Assembly (NCBI RefSeq): GCF_005519465.1
Contig: NZ_CP027858.1
Span: forward strand, 6,373,001 to 6,437,000
Reading direction: 5' to 3'
DNA length: 64,000 bases
From: Streptomyces clavuligerus
GTDB lineage: Bacteria; Actinomycetota; Actinomycetes; Streptomycetales; Streptomycetaceae
A model generated the notes under the pieces. That model ran no database searches, was not told the origin of the DNA, and was given only the letters and a program-made list of their open reading frames with translations. Below, one piece after another: positions 16,998 through 24,920 of the stretch. The translations under genes and the position numbers were made by a program. Each line of letters starts with the position of its first letter. The stretch's first letter is position 1.

Positions 16998-17435
16998 TCA
17001 GCCCCGGCGCAGCGTCAGCGGGGCCTTGTCCGCGTTGAGGACCACGGGGAACGGGACGAACCCCTGCGAGTTGTCGAGGTGCACCAGGGCGGCCTCGCCC
17101 CGGGCCGCGCCCGGCCGGAAGGTCCCGTCCGGCAGGGCCTGCTCGCGCCAGGTGTGCGTCCGGTCGTCGCAGACGGCCCGCGCGCCGTCGATCTCGGCGC
17201 GGGCGTCGCCCTGGAGGGCCTTGGCGCCGATGAGCACCGGGCCCGAGCGCAGTGACGAGCACCGGTAGGTGCCGCTCAGGGTGAGGGTGCCGTCCGGGGC
17301 GATCTCGGCCGCCGGGGCGATGGTCACGGTGTCGGGAGCGTATTGCGCGTTCGCGGACCCGGGGAACACACAGGCCGCGACAGCGGCGGTGAGGCACACC
17401 GAGGCGATGAGCGTTGCGCGTCGTGCGTTGGTCAT
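16998..17435 (-). CDS. Secreted DUF6299-like protein
   Basis: A 145-residue protein. The start at 17435 (MTNARRATLIASVCL) gives a standard signal peptide: positive N-terminus, hydrophobic core (residues 8-22) and an Ala-x-Ala-type site near SANA. An in-frame ATG six codons upstream (17453) is possible. The mature part has IAPDGTLTLSGTYRC and ARAVCDDRTHTWRE, with two cysteines that may form a disulfide, fitting a small secreted beta-sandwich. Function unknown. It is monocistronic, with a palindrome 31 bp upstream of the start and a strong terminator just after the stop. Confidence 0.75.
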   Translation of the reverse strand: MTNARRATLIASVCLTAAVAACVFPGSANAQYAPDTVTIAPAAEIAPDGTLTLSGTYRCSSLRSGPVLIGAKALQGDARAEIDGARAVCDDRTHTWREQALPDGTFRPGAARGEAALVHLDNSQGFVPFPVVLNADKAPLTLRRG

Positions 17436-17465
17436 GCCCGCCCAACGAGCCATGGGCCCCGGGGT

Positions 17466-17483
17466 TTCGCATGCCCATGCGAA
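17466..17483. promoter_or_regulatory. Perfect palindrome upstream of the DUF6299 gene
   Basis: TTCGCATG-cc-CATGCGAA, 8-bp arms, 31 bp before the - strand start at 17435. The 315-bp gap 17436-17750 also holds GGCATATGCC and CTCAC-N6-GTGAG (17619-17634); the latter is about 115 bp upstream of the next + strand gene. No gene is seen in the gap. Confidence 0.5.
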
Positions 17484-17750
17484 CGGGTGACGTGCTTCCT
17501 AATTTCACGGGGGAATCCTCGGGCGGCAGATGATATCGGCATATGCCATGCCACGGCGTCTTCCCCGGCGGCCCGTCGATTAAGCGTCCCGAGGGTTACT
17601 CGGACGAGTGTTTTCTCTCTCACTTGATCGTGAGTAGTGTGTGGTCCCGCTGCCGGTGATCCACGACTCATGAGGATCGTCCGGCCTGATGCGGCCTGGC
17701 GTGAAAACCTCTGGACGGCGTTGTGCCGTACGGGGGATCGGGGAGGGATC

Positions 17751-18707
17751 GTGCCTGCTGGTTCATTCGACGGACAGTACGTCTGGCACCCGGCGGCCGA
17801 CGACCACCGGCTCGCCCGCGCGTGCATCGACGTCAAGGCGGGGCGCGTGCTCAGCGCCGGGGACGTGCTCCAGGAGTCCCGCGGGGACTACGACCTCCGC
17901 GCCCACCGCTCCCTGGTGCTCGCCTCCGAGGCCGCCGACTCCGATCTCGCCGAGCGCTGGCTGGGGGAGGACCCCGGCCCCGAGTCCACCCTCTTATGGG
18001 CCAGGGTCGCGATGGTCCGCGCGCTGCGCGCCGCCGACGCCGGGGACCCGCGCACGGGCCTGCTCGCCGACATCGCCGAGACCGCCTGCGACCGCGCCGC
18101 CCGGATGCTGCCCGACGACCCCACCCCCTGGGTGGCGAGGCTCGCCCTCGCCCCGATCCGGCGCCCCCTCGACCCGGCGCCCCGGGGCCTGCTGACCGCG
18201 CCCCCGGGGCCCTGGCGGCTGCTCACCCGCACCCTGGGCCTCGACCCCTGGAACCGCGAGGCCCACCACCGCTTCCTCGCCTTCTTCTTCGGCCGCAACG
18301 GCGGCACCGCGAGCGCCCGCTGGGACGTCGTCACCTTTCTCAGCCACCGCGCCCCGGCCTCGTCGCCGCTGCGGCTGCTGCCCTTCGTCGCCCTCGCCGA
18401 GGAGCACGACCCGCGCTCCCTCCTCGGCTACCGTGCCTGGCACCGGCCGCAGTGGGTCACCGTCGCCGACGGGAGCTACAGCGACTGGTTCCCCTCGGTC
18501 GCCGGGTACCGCTTCACCCCGGTGCTCGATCTCTCCTATCTCGCCCACGCCCTCCATCTGGCCGGCCGGCCGCGCCAGGCCGGGGAGGTGCTGAAGGCGA
18601 TGGGCCCCTATGCCGCCCGGATGCCCTGGAGCGTCTTCGGCCCCCCCGGCGAGCAACTGACCCGGGCCCGGCGGTCCTGCGGACTCCCCGTACCAGCCAG
18701 CCACTGA
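17751..18707 (+). CDS. Uncharacterised helical-repeat protein with a TTA codon
   Basis: A 318-residue soluble protein rich in Ala/Arg/Leu helices, suggestive of TPR-like repeats (WHPAADDHRLARACIDVKAGRVLSAGDVL, SEAADSDLAERWLG, NREAHHRFLAFFFGRNG). I recognise no enzyme motif. GTG 17751 is chosen because GGGGAGG lies just upstream; an upstream ATG at 17637 extends the frame without a ribosome-binding site. Leu82 is encoded by TTA (17994-17996), the rarest codon in Streptomyces, read only by the bldA tRNA, so expression is probably developmentally limited. It is followed 44 bp later by the amino-acid permease. Confidence 0.7.
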   Translation: MPAGSFDGQYVWHPAADDHRLARACIDVKAGRVLSAGDVLQESRGDYDLRAHRSLVLASEAADSDLAERWLGEDPGPESTLLWARVAMVRALRAADAGDPRTGLLADIAETACDRAARMLPDDPTPWVARLALAPIRRPLDPAPRGLLTAPPGPWRLLTRTLGLDPWNREAHHRFLAFFFGRNGGTASARWDVVTFLSHRAPASSPLRLLPFVALAEEHDPRSLLGYRAWHRPQWVTVADGSYSDWFPSVAGYRFTPVLDLSYLAHALHLAGRPRQAGEVLKAMGPYAARMPWSVFGPPGEQLTRARRSCGLPVPASH

Positions 18708-18751
18708 CATGAGCCGCCCCCGTCGGCCAGACATAGGGAAAGGAGACGGTT

Positions 18752-20311
18752 GTGTCCGAGCGCACAACTGTCCGGAGGCCGGGAATCCCGAGGCCGAGAA
18801 GGCGTCATCGCGCGGGTGCCGAGGTGACGTTCGACGACGACGCGACCCTGCATGCGATGGGATATCCGAGAAAACTCACCCGGCGGTTCCGCGGATTCGA
18901 CAATTTCGCCATCTCCTTCACCATCATCAACATTATCTCGGGTATTTTCTCCGCCTTCGGTTTCGGCATGGTGGCGGGCGGCCCCGCGATTCTGGTCTTC
19001 GGCTGGATCGGTGTCTCCCTCATGGTGCTGTTCGTCGGCGCGGCCATGGGGGAGATCGCCTCCGCCTATCCGACCAGCGGGGCGCTCTATTTCTCCGCCG
19101 GGAAACTCGCCCGGCGCCATCGCGGGGCCTGGTCCTGGTACACGGGGTGGCTCAACTTCGTGGGCCAGATCGGCGGCACCGCGGCGACGGGCTACGCCGC
19201 CGCCACCTTCATCCAGGCGTTCGTCGCGATGCAGTGGCCCGGCTACACGCCCACCGGGCAGCGGACCGTGCTGATCACCACGGCGATCCTGCTGGTGCAG
19301 GCGCTCGCCAACACCTACACCGTCCAGCTCGTCGCCACCCTCAACCGGATCTCCGTCTGGTGGCTGCTCATCGGAATGTCGGTCATCGTCGCCGCCCTCG
19401 CCCTGGTGCCCACCCGTCACCAACCCGCCTCCTTCGCCACGCATTTCCACAACGGCACCGGCTTCGACTGCCCGCTGTACGCGGCGATGCTCGGACTTCT
19501 GGTGACGAGCTGGACGTTCACCGGTTTCGACGGCAGCTTCCACATGTCGGAGGAGACCGTGCGGGCCACGGTCAACACGCCCAAGGGCATCACCCGGGCC
19601 ATCGCCGCCTCCGCGGTCACCGGACTCGCGCTGATGCTCGCCCTGGTGTACGCGATACGGGATTACTCCGCCGTGGCCGGTGCCTCCGCGCCGCCGGTGC
19701 GGATTCTCGTCGACGCGCTGGGCACGGGCGCGGCCAAGCTCCTGCTGCTGGTCGTGATCGGCGCGATGCTCTTCTGCGGACTGGCCAACATGACCAGCAA
19801 CACCCGTCAGATCTTCGCCTTCGCGCGCGACGGGGCGATGCCCGGATCACGGCTGTGGCACTCGGTGTCCCCCCGGACCCGCACCCCCGTCAAGGCGGTG
19901 TGGCTGGCCGCCGCCTGCTCGCTGCTGCTGATCACCCCCGCCTGGTGGTCGCACACCGCCTTCACGGCCATCGTCAGCGTCAACGTCGTGGGTCTGTACC
20001 TCGCCTACGGGGCGCCCATCCTGCTGCGGCTCCGCCTCGGCAAGGAGTTCCGGCCGGGGCCCTGGCACCTCGGCCGCTGGGGGGTCCCGATCGCGCTGAC
20101 GGCCGTGGTCTGGATCGCGGCCAGCAGTGTGCTCTTCATGCTTCCGCACGCTTCCCCGATCACCCCCACCACCTTCAACTACGCGCCCATCGCGCTCGCG
20201 GCGGTCCTCGCCGTCGCCACCGCCTGGTGGTTCGCCACCGCGCGCAGACGCTTCCAGGGGCCCGTCAGCTACGGCAGCCCCGACGAGGTCGCCGCCATGG
20301 ACCTGATCTGA
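18752..20311 (+). CDS. APC-family amino-acid permease
   Basis: A 519-residue transporter of the amino acid-polyamine-organocation superfamily (GABA/BAT1-type). After a 45-residue cytoplasmic N-terminus, about twelve hydrophobic segments follow. Helix 1 shows FDNFAISFTIINIISGIFSAFGFGMVAGG, and the first loop has GEIASAYPTSGALYF, both typical of this subfamily. Substrate is probably an amino acid or choline-like amine, but cannot be specified. GTG 18752 is preceded by AAAGGAGA. It is followed by a tandem-repeat spacer and a GNAT gene in the same direction. Confidence 0.9.
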   Translation: MSERTTVRRPGIPRPRRRHRAGAEVTFDDDATLHAMGYPRKLTRRFRGFDNFAISFTIINIISGIFSAFGFGMVAGGPAILVFGWIGVSLMVLFVGAAMGEIASAYPTSGALYFSAGKLARRHRGAWSWYTGWLNFVGQIGGTAATGYAAATFIQAFVAMQWPGYTPTGQRTVLITTAILLVQALANTYTVQLVATLNRISVWWLLIGMSVIVAALALVPTRHQPASFATHFHNGTGFDCPLYAAMLGLLVTSWTFTGFDGSFHMSEETVRATVNTPKGITRAIAASAVTGLALMLALVYAIRDYSAVAGASAPPVRILVDALGTGAAKLLLLVVIGAMLFCGLANMTSNTRQIFAFARDGAMPGSRLWHSVSPRTRTPVKAVWLAAACSLLLITPAWWSHTAFTAIVSVNVVGLYLAYGAPILLRLRLGKEFRPGPWHLGRWGVPIALTAVVWIAASSVLFMLPHASPITPTTFNYAPIALAAVLAVATAWWFATARRRFQGPVSYGSPDEVAAMDLI

Positions 20312-20342
20312 GGAGGAACGAGGCGACCGGAGCACGACCGGC

Positions 20343-20434
20343 GGAACACGGCCGACCGATCACGGCCGACGGAACACAGCCGACCGATTACAGCCGACGG
20401 AACACGGCCGGCGGAACACGGCCGACCGATCACC
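20343..20434. repeat. 28-bp tandem repeats between the permease and GNAT genes
   Basis: Units start with GGAACACGGCCGACCGAT. Copies lie at 20343-20370, 20371-20398 (four substitutions), a half unit at 20399-20412, and 20413-20434. They fill most of the 188-bp spacer. There are no unique spacers between units, so this is not a CRISPR array. Confidence 0.8.
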
Positions 20435-20499
20435 ACCACAACCGGACCGGGCACGACGCAGCGCGCGGCACGGCACCACACCGAAAGGACACCCGTACG

Positions 20500-21369
20500 A
20501 TGAGCAACCCCCTCACCCAGGACGCGACCGGACTCACCGTCGCCCCCGCCCCGCTGGAGGACTGGCACCTCATGGCCGAGTGGGCCGCGGCGGAGGGCTG
20601 GAACCCCGGTGACGGGGACATCGCCTGCTTCCACCCCACCGACCCCGCCGGTTTCTTCATCGGCCGGATCGACGGCGAGCCCGTGTCGGCGGTCTCCGTC
20701 GTCAACTACGACGAGCGGTACGCCTTCCTCGGCTTCTACCTGGTCGTTCCCGAGGCGCGCGGCCGGGGCCTGGGCCTCGCCACCTGGCGGGCCGCCTTCC
20801 CGCACGCGGGCGATCGGCTCGTCGGCCTGGACGCGGTCCCCGCGCAGCAGGCCAACTACGAGCGCTCCGGCTTCAGCCCCGCGTACGGGAACGTCCGCTG
20901 GGCGGGCCGCCCCCGGCGCACCGGGGAGGTCGCCGCGGGCACCGTGCCCGTCACCCCGGAGCGGCTGCCCGCGATCACCGCGTACGACAGCGGGTGCCAC
21001 CCGGCCGAGCGGCCCGCCTTCCTCGCCCGCTGGCTGACCGCGCCCGGCCACACCGCGTACGCGCGGCTGCGGGAGGGCCGGGTCACCGGCTACGGGGTGA
21101 TCCGGCCCAGCCGTGACGGGAACCGGATCGGTCCGCTCTTCGCCGACAGCCGGGACGACGCCGAGGCGCTGTTCGACAGCCTCACCGCGCATCTCGGCCC
21201 CGAGGACGTGGTCGCCGTCGACATGCCCGAACCGCTGGCGCCCGCCGCCGCGCTCGCCGCCGACCGGGGTCTCGAAGCACAGTTCCCGACCGTCCGGATG
21301 TACACGGGCCCCGCTCCCGAGGTGCGGACGGACCGGATCTTCGGCGCCACCTCGCTCGAACTGGGCTGA
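20500..21369 (+). CDS. GNAT-family N-acetyltransferase, two-domain
   Basis: A 289-residue protein. The N-terminal GNAT domain (about 10-140) shows the acetyl-CoA pyrophosphate-binding region YLVVPEARGRGLGLATWR (V-x-x-x-x-R-G-x-G-L) followed by ANYERSGF. The C-terminal half (about 150-280) matches the second domain found in YitH-like GNATs (ITAYDSGCHPAERPAFLARWL, GYGVIRPSRDGNRIGPLFAD). The substrate is unknown. AAAGGA lies before ATG 20500. It may be cotranscribed with the permease, suggesting an amine or amino-acid substrate, but the repeat spacer makes this uncertain. Confidence 0.85.
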   Translation: MSNPLTQDATGLTVAPAPLEDWHLMAEWAAAEGWNPGDGDIACFHPTDPAGFFIGRIDGEPVSAVSVVNYDERYAFLGFYLVVPEARGRGLGLATWRAAFPHAGDRLVGLDAVPAQQANYERSGFSPAYGNVRWAGRPRRTGEVAAGTVPVTPERLPAITAYDSGCHPAERPAFLARWLTAPGHTAYARLREGRVTGYGVIRPSRDGNRIGPLFADSRDDAEALFDSLTAHLGPEDVVAVDMPEPLAPAAALAADRGLEAQFPTVRMYTGPAPEVRTDRIFGATSLELG

Positions 21370-21428
21370 TCCGCCCCGGCGGCCGTCCCGTGGCCCGCTG
21401 CCGCGACCGCTCCGGGTCCGTCGGCCCG

Positions 21429-22559
21429 TCAGCCCGCCGGGGCGGGCGGCCCGGTCGTCCCGTCCCCGGGCGCGTAGGCCGGTGCCGTCCCCGGCGGGCT
21501 CGCCGGGGGCGGTGTGCCCGCGGGCGTCCCGGGTGACTCCGGTGACGCGGACTTCGGCGGCGGGGCCACGGACGGCGTCGGCACACCGCTCGGACAGACG
21601 CTGCCCGCCGGATACGGCGCCGGACAGGCCACCACGGCCTGCCGCGACGGCGGCGGCACGGGCCGGTCCGTCGTCCCGTCGTCCCCCGCGGGCCGGGCGA
21701 ACCAGCGGTCGTTCTCCGCGTCGAAGAGGACGAACTGCGTCACGGGCGCGGGCTCGACGAACACCACCCGGGCGGGGTTGTACGCGGGCCAGGAGTCGCC
21801 CGTGACCTTCGTGCCGCCCTTCTGGGCCTCCGGCGGGGTGAGCGGATTGCCGCAGGCACAGCGCACCCGGGGCACCCCGCGGTCGTCCACCAGCACCGCC
21901 GTACCGGCCTGGAGCACCGCCTGATACGCGGTGGCCCCGCCGTTCTCGTAGCCGTGGTTGGTCACCCGGGTGTCCAGGCGCAGTTGCACGGGGGTCAGCG
22001 AGCGGAGGCGGTCGGGGACCGCGCCGGGGCCGATCCCCGCGGCCGACGCGAAGGCCCGGTTCTTCGGCGGGTCCGCCGCCAGATAGCTGATCTGCCGTTC
22101 CACATCGCAGCTCGACACCTGCACGGTGCCGCCGTACAGACCCTGGGTCGCCCCCGACACCCCCTGGGTCGTGCCGGTGTCCTGGGGAGCGGTGCTCGGC
22201 GCCCCGGTGGGCTGCCCGCCCCCCGGCCGCGCGGTCGTCGCGGTGAACGGGCGGGGGCCGGGGGAGCCGGCCGCCTCCAGGAGGAGTTCCTGCCGGGTGC
22301 CGGAGCCGCCCGGCCGGGTGAGGACGACGACGAGCACGACCGCCACGACGACGGCCGCGGCGAGCGCGGCGACCCGGGGCGCGGACCGCCACCAGGGAAC
22401 ACCGCCGCCCGGTTCCGGCTCCGGGGCCGCGGCTCCGCCCCCGGGTCCGCCGCCGGACGGCGGGGGCGGGGGCGGTATGGAACCGTCGCGGGTGCCGTCC
22501 GACAGCGGGCCGGACGGCGGCCCCGTGGGGTGTTCGGACGGCGGAGGCTCGGCGCTCAT
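21429..22559 (-). CDS. DUF6777 family membrane-anchored protein
   Basis: A 376-residue protein. A Pro/Gly-rich cytoplasmic N-terminus (1-58) is followed by one membrane segment (about 65-86, AALAAAVVVAVVLVVVL) and an extracytoplasmic domain. The core (about 143-320) has LYGGTVQVSSCDVERQISYLAADPPKNRAFA, LTPVQLRLDTRVTNHGYENG and RVRCACGNPLTPP, characteristic of the family. It ends in a long Pro/Ser/Thr-rich tail. Function unknown; several cysteines suggest disulfides. ATG 22559 follows GGAGGAAGAG. Divergent from the streptophobe gene. Confidence 0.8.
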   Translation of the reverse strand: MSAEPPPSEHPTGPPSGPLSDGTRDGSIPPPPPPSGGGPGGGAAAPEPEPGGGVPWWRSAPRVAALAAAVVVAVVLVVVLTRPGGSGTRQELLLEAAGSPGPRPFTATTARPGGGQPTGAPSTAPQDTGTTQGVSGATQGLYGGTVQVSSCDVERQISYLAADPPKNRAFASAAGIGPGAVPDRLRSLTPVQLRLDTRVTNHGYENGGATAYQAVLQAGTAVLVDDRGVPRVRCACGNPLTPPEAQKGGTKVTGDSWPAYNPARVVFVEPAPVTQFVLFDAENDRWFARPAGDDGTTDRPVPPPSRQAVVACPAPYPAGSVCPSGVPTPSVAPPPKSASPESPGTPAGTPPPASPPGTAPAYAPGDGTTGPPAPAG

Positions 22560-22748
22560 GGGCTCTTCCTCCCGTGGGGCGGCACCATGGGCGGAAAGGC
22601 CCTGTCGCGCCGCGTTCCGGGCATATGTCCGATCATTGTGCGCCCCGGACCGCCGTGCCCCGCAAACGGACGCGTCCAGAAGGGCGACGGCCGCCGGGCG
22701 GAGCCGCGCGGACGGACCCTCCGGCGGGCGCGCGCCCCGGGGGCTGCC

Positions 22749-22754
22749 TAGCGT
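22749..22754 (+). promoter_or_regulatory. Likely -10 box of a leaderless transcript for the streptophobe gene
   Basis: TAGCGT, 6 nt before GTG 22761, no Shine-Dalgarno sequence. Confidence 0.5.
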
Positions 22755-22760
22755 GGCGGC

Positions 22761-24065
22761 GTGAGCCAGCAGCGGGCCCGGGGCCGTGACACCGCCGAGC
22801 GGGCCCCGCACGGCTGGGGCCGGGCCCTCGCGGCCGTGGCCGCCGCTCTCGCGGCCCTCGTCGTCACCGCCGCCCTCGGGAGCTGGGCCGCCGGGGCGGC
22901 CCAGCTCCCCGGCGGCGCCTTCCTCCGGGTGGTCGCCGCCGTCGTCGTGCTCGCGGTCGGCGGCACCGTCGATGCCGTGGGCGACGCCGGACCGATCGCC
23001 GGGACCCGGGCCGAGATCGCCGTCCTGCCGCTGTCCGTGACGCTCGCCGGGGCGCTCGTCCTCGCCCGCGGCTTTCTGCGCCCCCTGCGCCACCGCGCCG
23101 TCACCGGAGCCCGCGAACTCAGCGGCTGGGCCGCCCGGCTGGCCCTGCTGTGGGCACTCGCCCTGGTCCTCCTCGCGACCGCCGCCCGCGCCAGCTTCGA
23201 GATCTCGCCCGGCGGTGCCGTCTCCGAGATCGGCGCGCTGTTCGGCACCGTCCCCCGCGCCGGATTCCGCGCGGATGTCCCGCTCACGCTCGTCTTCGGA
23301 CTGCTCTGGTCGGCGGGCGTGGCGCTGCTGGCCCTCGCCGTCGCGCGGGGCGCCCCGCTCCCCGCGCGGCTGCTGCGCTTCCAGGAGCCGGTCCGGCCCG
23401 CCGCGTACGCCATGCTCCTGCTGCTCATGGTCTGCGTCGTGGCCGGGCTGCTCGCCGGTCTCGTCGTCGCGGCCACCCGGGGCCGTCCCGCCGAGACCTT
23501 CGCCGTGCTGCTGCTCGGTCTGCCCAACCTCGTCTGGCTCGCCTTCACCCTCGGCCTCGGCGCCACCTGGGACGGCCGGGTCCAGGGGCCCTTCGGGCTG
23601 CCCGTGCCCCGGGCGCTCGACTCCGTGCTGCGCGCCCCCGACGGGGGCGTCGTCAACCTCTCCACCCTCTCCGCGCACGACGGGTGGGTCTGGTGGCTCC
23701 TGGTGGGGGCGGCCGTCGTGACCCTGGCCGCCGCCGTGGTCATGGCCGCGCGCTCGTCCACCGGGGTCCCGCTCCGGCGGCACGCGCTGCGCATGGCGGT
23801 CGCCCTGGTGCTGACGGTGCTGATGATCTGTCTGACCGTCGCGGTGGATGTGCGGGCCGCCCTCTTCGTGCCCGGCTTCGGCGATCTCGGCGGAGGTCTT
23901 CTCGGCGAGGTCTCCCTGCGGCCCCGGATCTGGTCGGCGCTGGGGCTCGCCGCGCTCTGGGGGCTGGTCACCGGGGTGCTCGGCGGGGCGCTCGGCCGGG
24001 CCGCAGGCGGGCGCGGCAACGGCCGCGGGCGCCCGGGAGGGCCCGGTGGGCCCAGGGGCCGATGA
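22761..24065 (+). CDS. Streptophobe family membrane protein
   Basis: A 434-residue, very hydrophobic protein with about nine to ten membrane segments spread over residues 20-415 and a basic, Gly-rich C-terminal tail. The family is restricted to Streptomyces and relatives and has no known function. Conserved features visible are the opening GWGRALAAVAAALAALVVTAALG and GGTVDAVGDAG in the first third. GTG 22761 is supported by a -10-like TAGCGT 6 nt upstream. Its 3' end lies against the kinase remnant on the opposite strand. Confidence 0.75.
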   Translation: MSQQRARGRDTAERAPHGWGRALAAVAAALAALVVTAALGSWAAGAAQLPGGAFLRVVAAVVVLAVGGTVDAVGDAGPIAGTRAEIAVLPLSVTLAGALVLARGFLRPLRHRAVTGARELSGWAARLALLWALALVLLATAARASFEISPGGAVSEIGALFGTVPRAGFRADVPLTLVFGLLWSAGVALLALAVARGAPLPARLLRFQEPVRPAAYAMLLLLMVCVVAGLLAGLVVAATRGRPAETFAVLLLGLPNLVWLAFTLGLGATWDGRVQGPFGLPVPRALDSVLRAPDGGVVNLSTLSAHDGWVWWLLVGAAVVTLAAAVVMAARSSTGVPLRRHALRMAVALVLTVLMICLTVAVDVRAALFVPGFGDLGGGLLGEVSLRPRIWSALGLAALWGLVTGVLGGALGRAAGGRGNGRGRPGGPGGPRGR

Positions 24066-24171
24066 CGACGGGCCGGGCCCATCCCGGCGGAGCGGGAGAC
24101 GGTCCCGGACGGTCCCGTTCCGACCTCCGCTCCGGGGGTGTACCCGGGTCCGCCACGGGGAGCGGCGGGCC

Positions 24172-24670
24172 GTCCGCGACCGTGCCCGCCGCCGCCCCGC
24201 GCAGCGCCGTCACGAAGAGTCCGCAGGAGTCGTACCGTCCGTCCGGGCTCTTGGCGAGCGCCCTCGTCAGGACGGCGTCCACCGCGGACGGCAGATCGGG
24301 CCGGAGCGCGCTCAGCACGGGCGGCGCGGGTGGGGCGTCGGACTGATGGGCCCACAGCAGGGCCATGTCGTCCTCCCGTTCAAAGGGGGGTGTGCCCGCC
24401 AGGGTCTCGAAGACGACGCACACGAACCCGTGGACGTCGCGCCGGCCGTCCACCGGCTCTCCGGATATCTGTTCCGGCGCCACATGGTCCAGCGTGCCCA
24501 CGAACGGTCCCACCGTGGTGAACCCGGTCGGCGACGGCGACTTCTGCGTCCGTCCGGAGTCGGTCGGACACACAGGCTCGGGGTGGTCGCTGTCGGTGCC
24601 CTCGGCGATCAGGACGCTGCCGGGTCGGACGTCCCGGTGCACCGGGACGTGGCGGTGGGTGGCGTCCAGG
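24172..24670 (-). pseudogene. Remnant of a Ser/Thr protein kinase (C-lobe only)
   Basis: On the - strand the frame encodes a kinase C-lobe: VHRDVRPGSVLI (catalytic HRD loop; the usual Asn is Ser), VGTLDHVAPEQI (APE motif), DVHGFVCVVFETLAGTPPFE and ALAKSPDGRYDSCGLFVTALR. The DFG motif is not recognisable (a DSD lies in its place) and no glycine-rich loop or ATP-binding Lys occurs upstream. Another frame (about 24706-24846) encodes a different, unplaced fragment (WPAAFHAFESERDRAG). With catalytic parts missing and no start, this is a decayed gene of the Pkn family, in the 855-bp space between the streptophobe and mannosidase genes. Confidence 0.7.
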
Positions 24671-24874
24671 GCCGGGCGCGCCGGCTCCGCGCCTCCGGCG
24701 GCGGGGCGGCCGGGACGCCGTCCGGCACCCCGGCGGACACCGCCGGGAGCCGCAGCGGCAGCCCGGCCCCGTACCGCTCGTGGAAGCGGGAGACGGCGTA
24801 CCGCCCCGCCCGGTCCCGCTCGCTCTCGAAGGCGTGGAACGCCGCGGGCCACCGTTCGCAACCGGAGTACGGCG

Positions 24875-24911
24875 CCGGTACGGCCCGGGGTGTGGCCCCG
24901 GGCCGTACCGG
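24875..24911. terminator. Terminator of the GH4-GH38 operon, 16-bp perfect stem
   Basis: CCGGTACGGCCCGGGG (24875-24890) pairs perfectly with 24896-24911 around a 5-nt loop, 9 bp after the mannosidase stop. Confidence 0.85.
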
Positions 24912-24920
24912 CGGCGCGGC

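Noticed and set aside
14122..17508. An 1128-codon open frame on the - strand opposite the PP2C phosphatase
   Set aside because: Antisense of a well-supported gene; low-complexity composition and no ribosome-binding site.
20343..20434. CRISPR-like repeats in the permease-GNAT spacer
   Set aside because: Head-to-tail units without spacers; a simple minisatellite.
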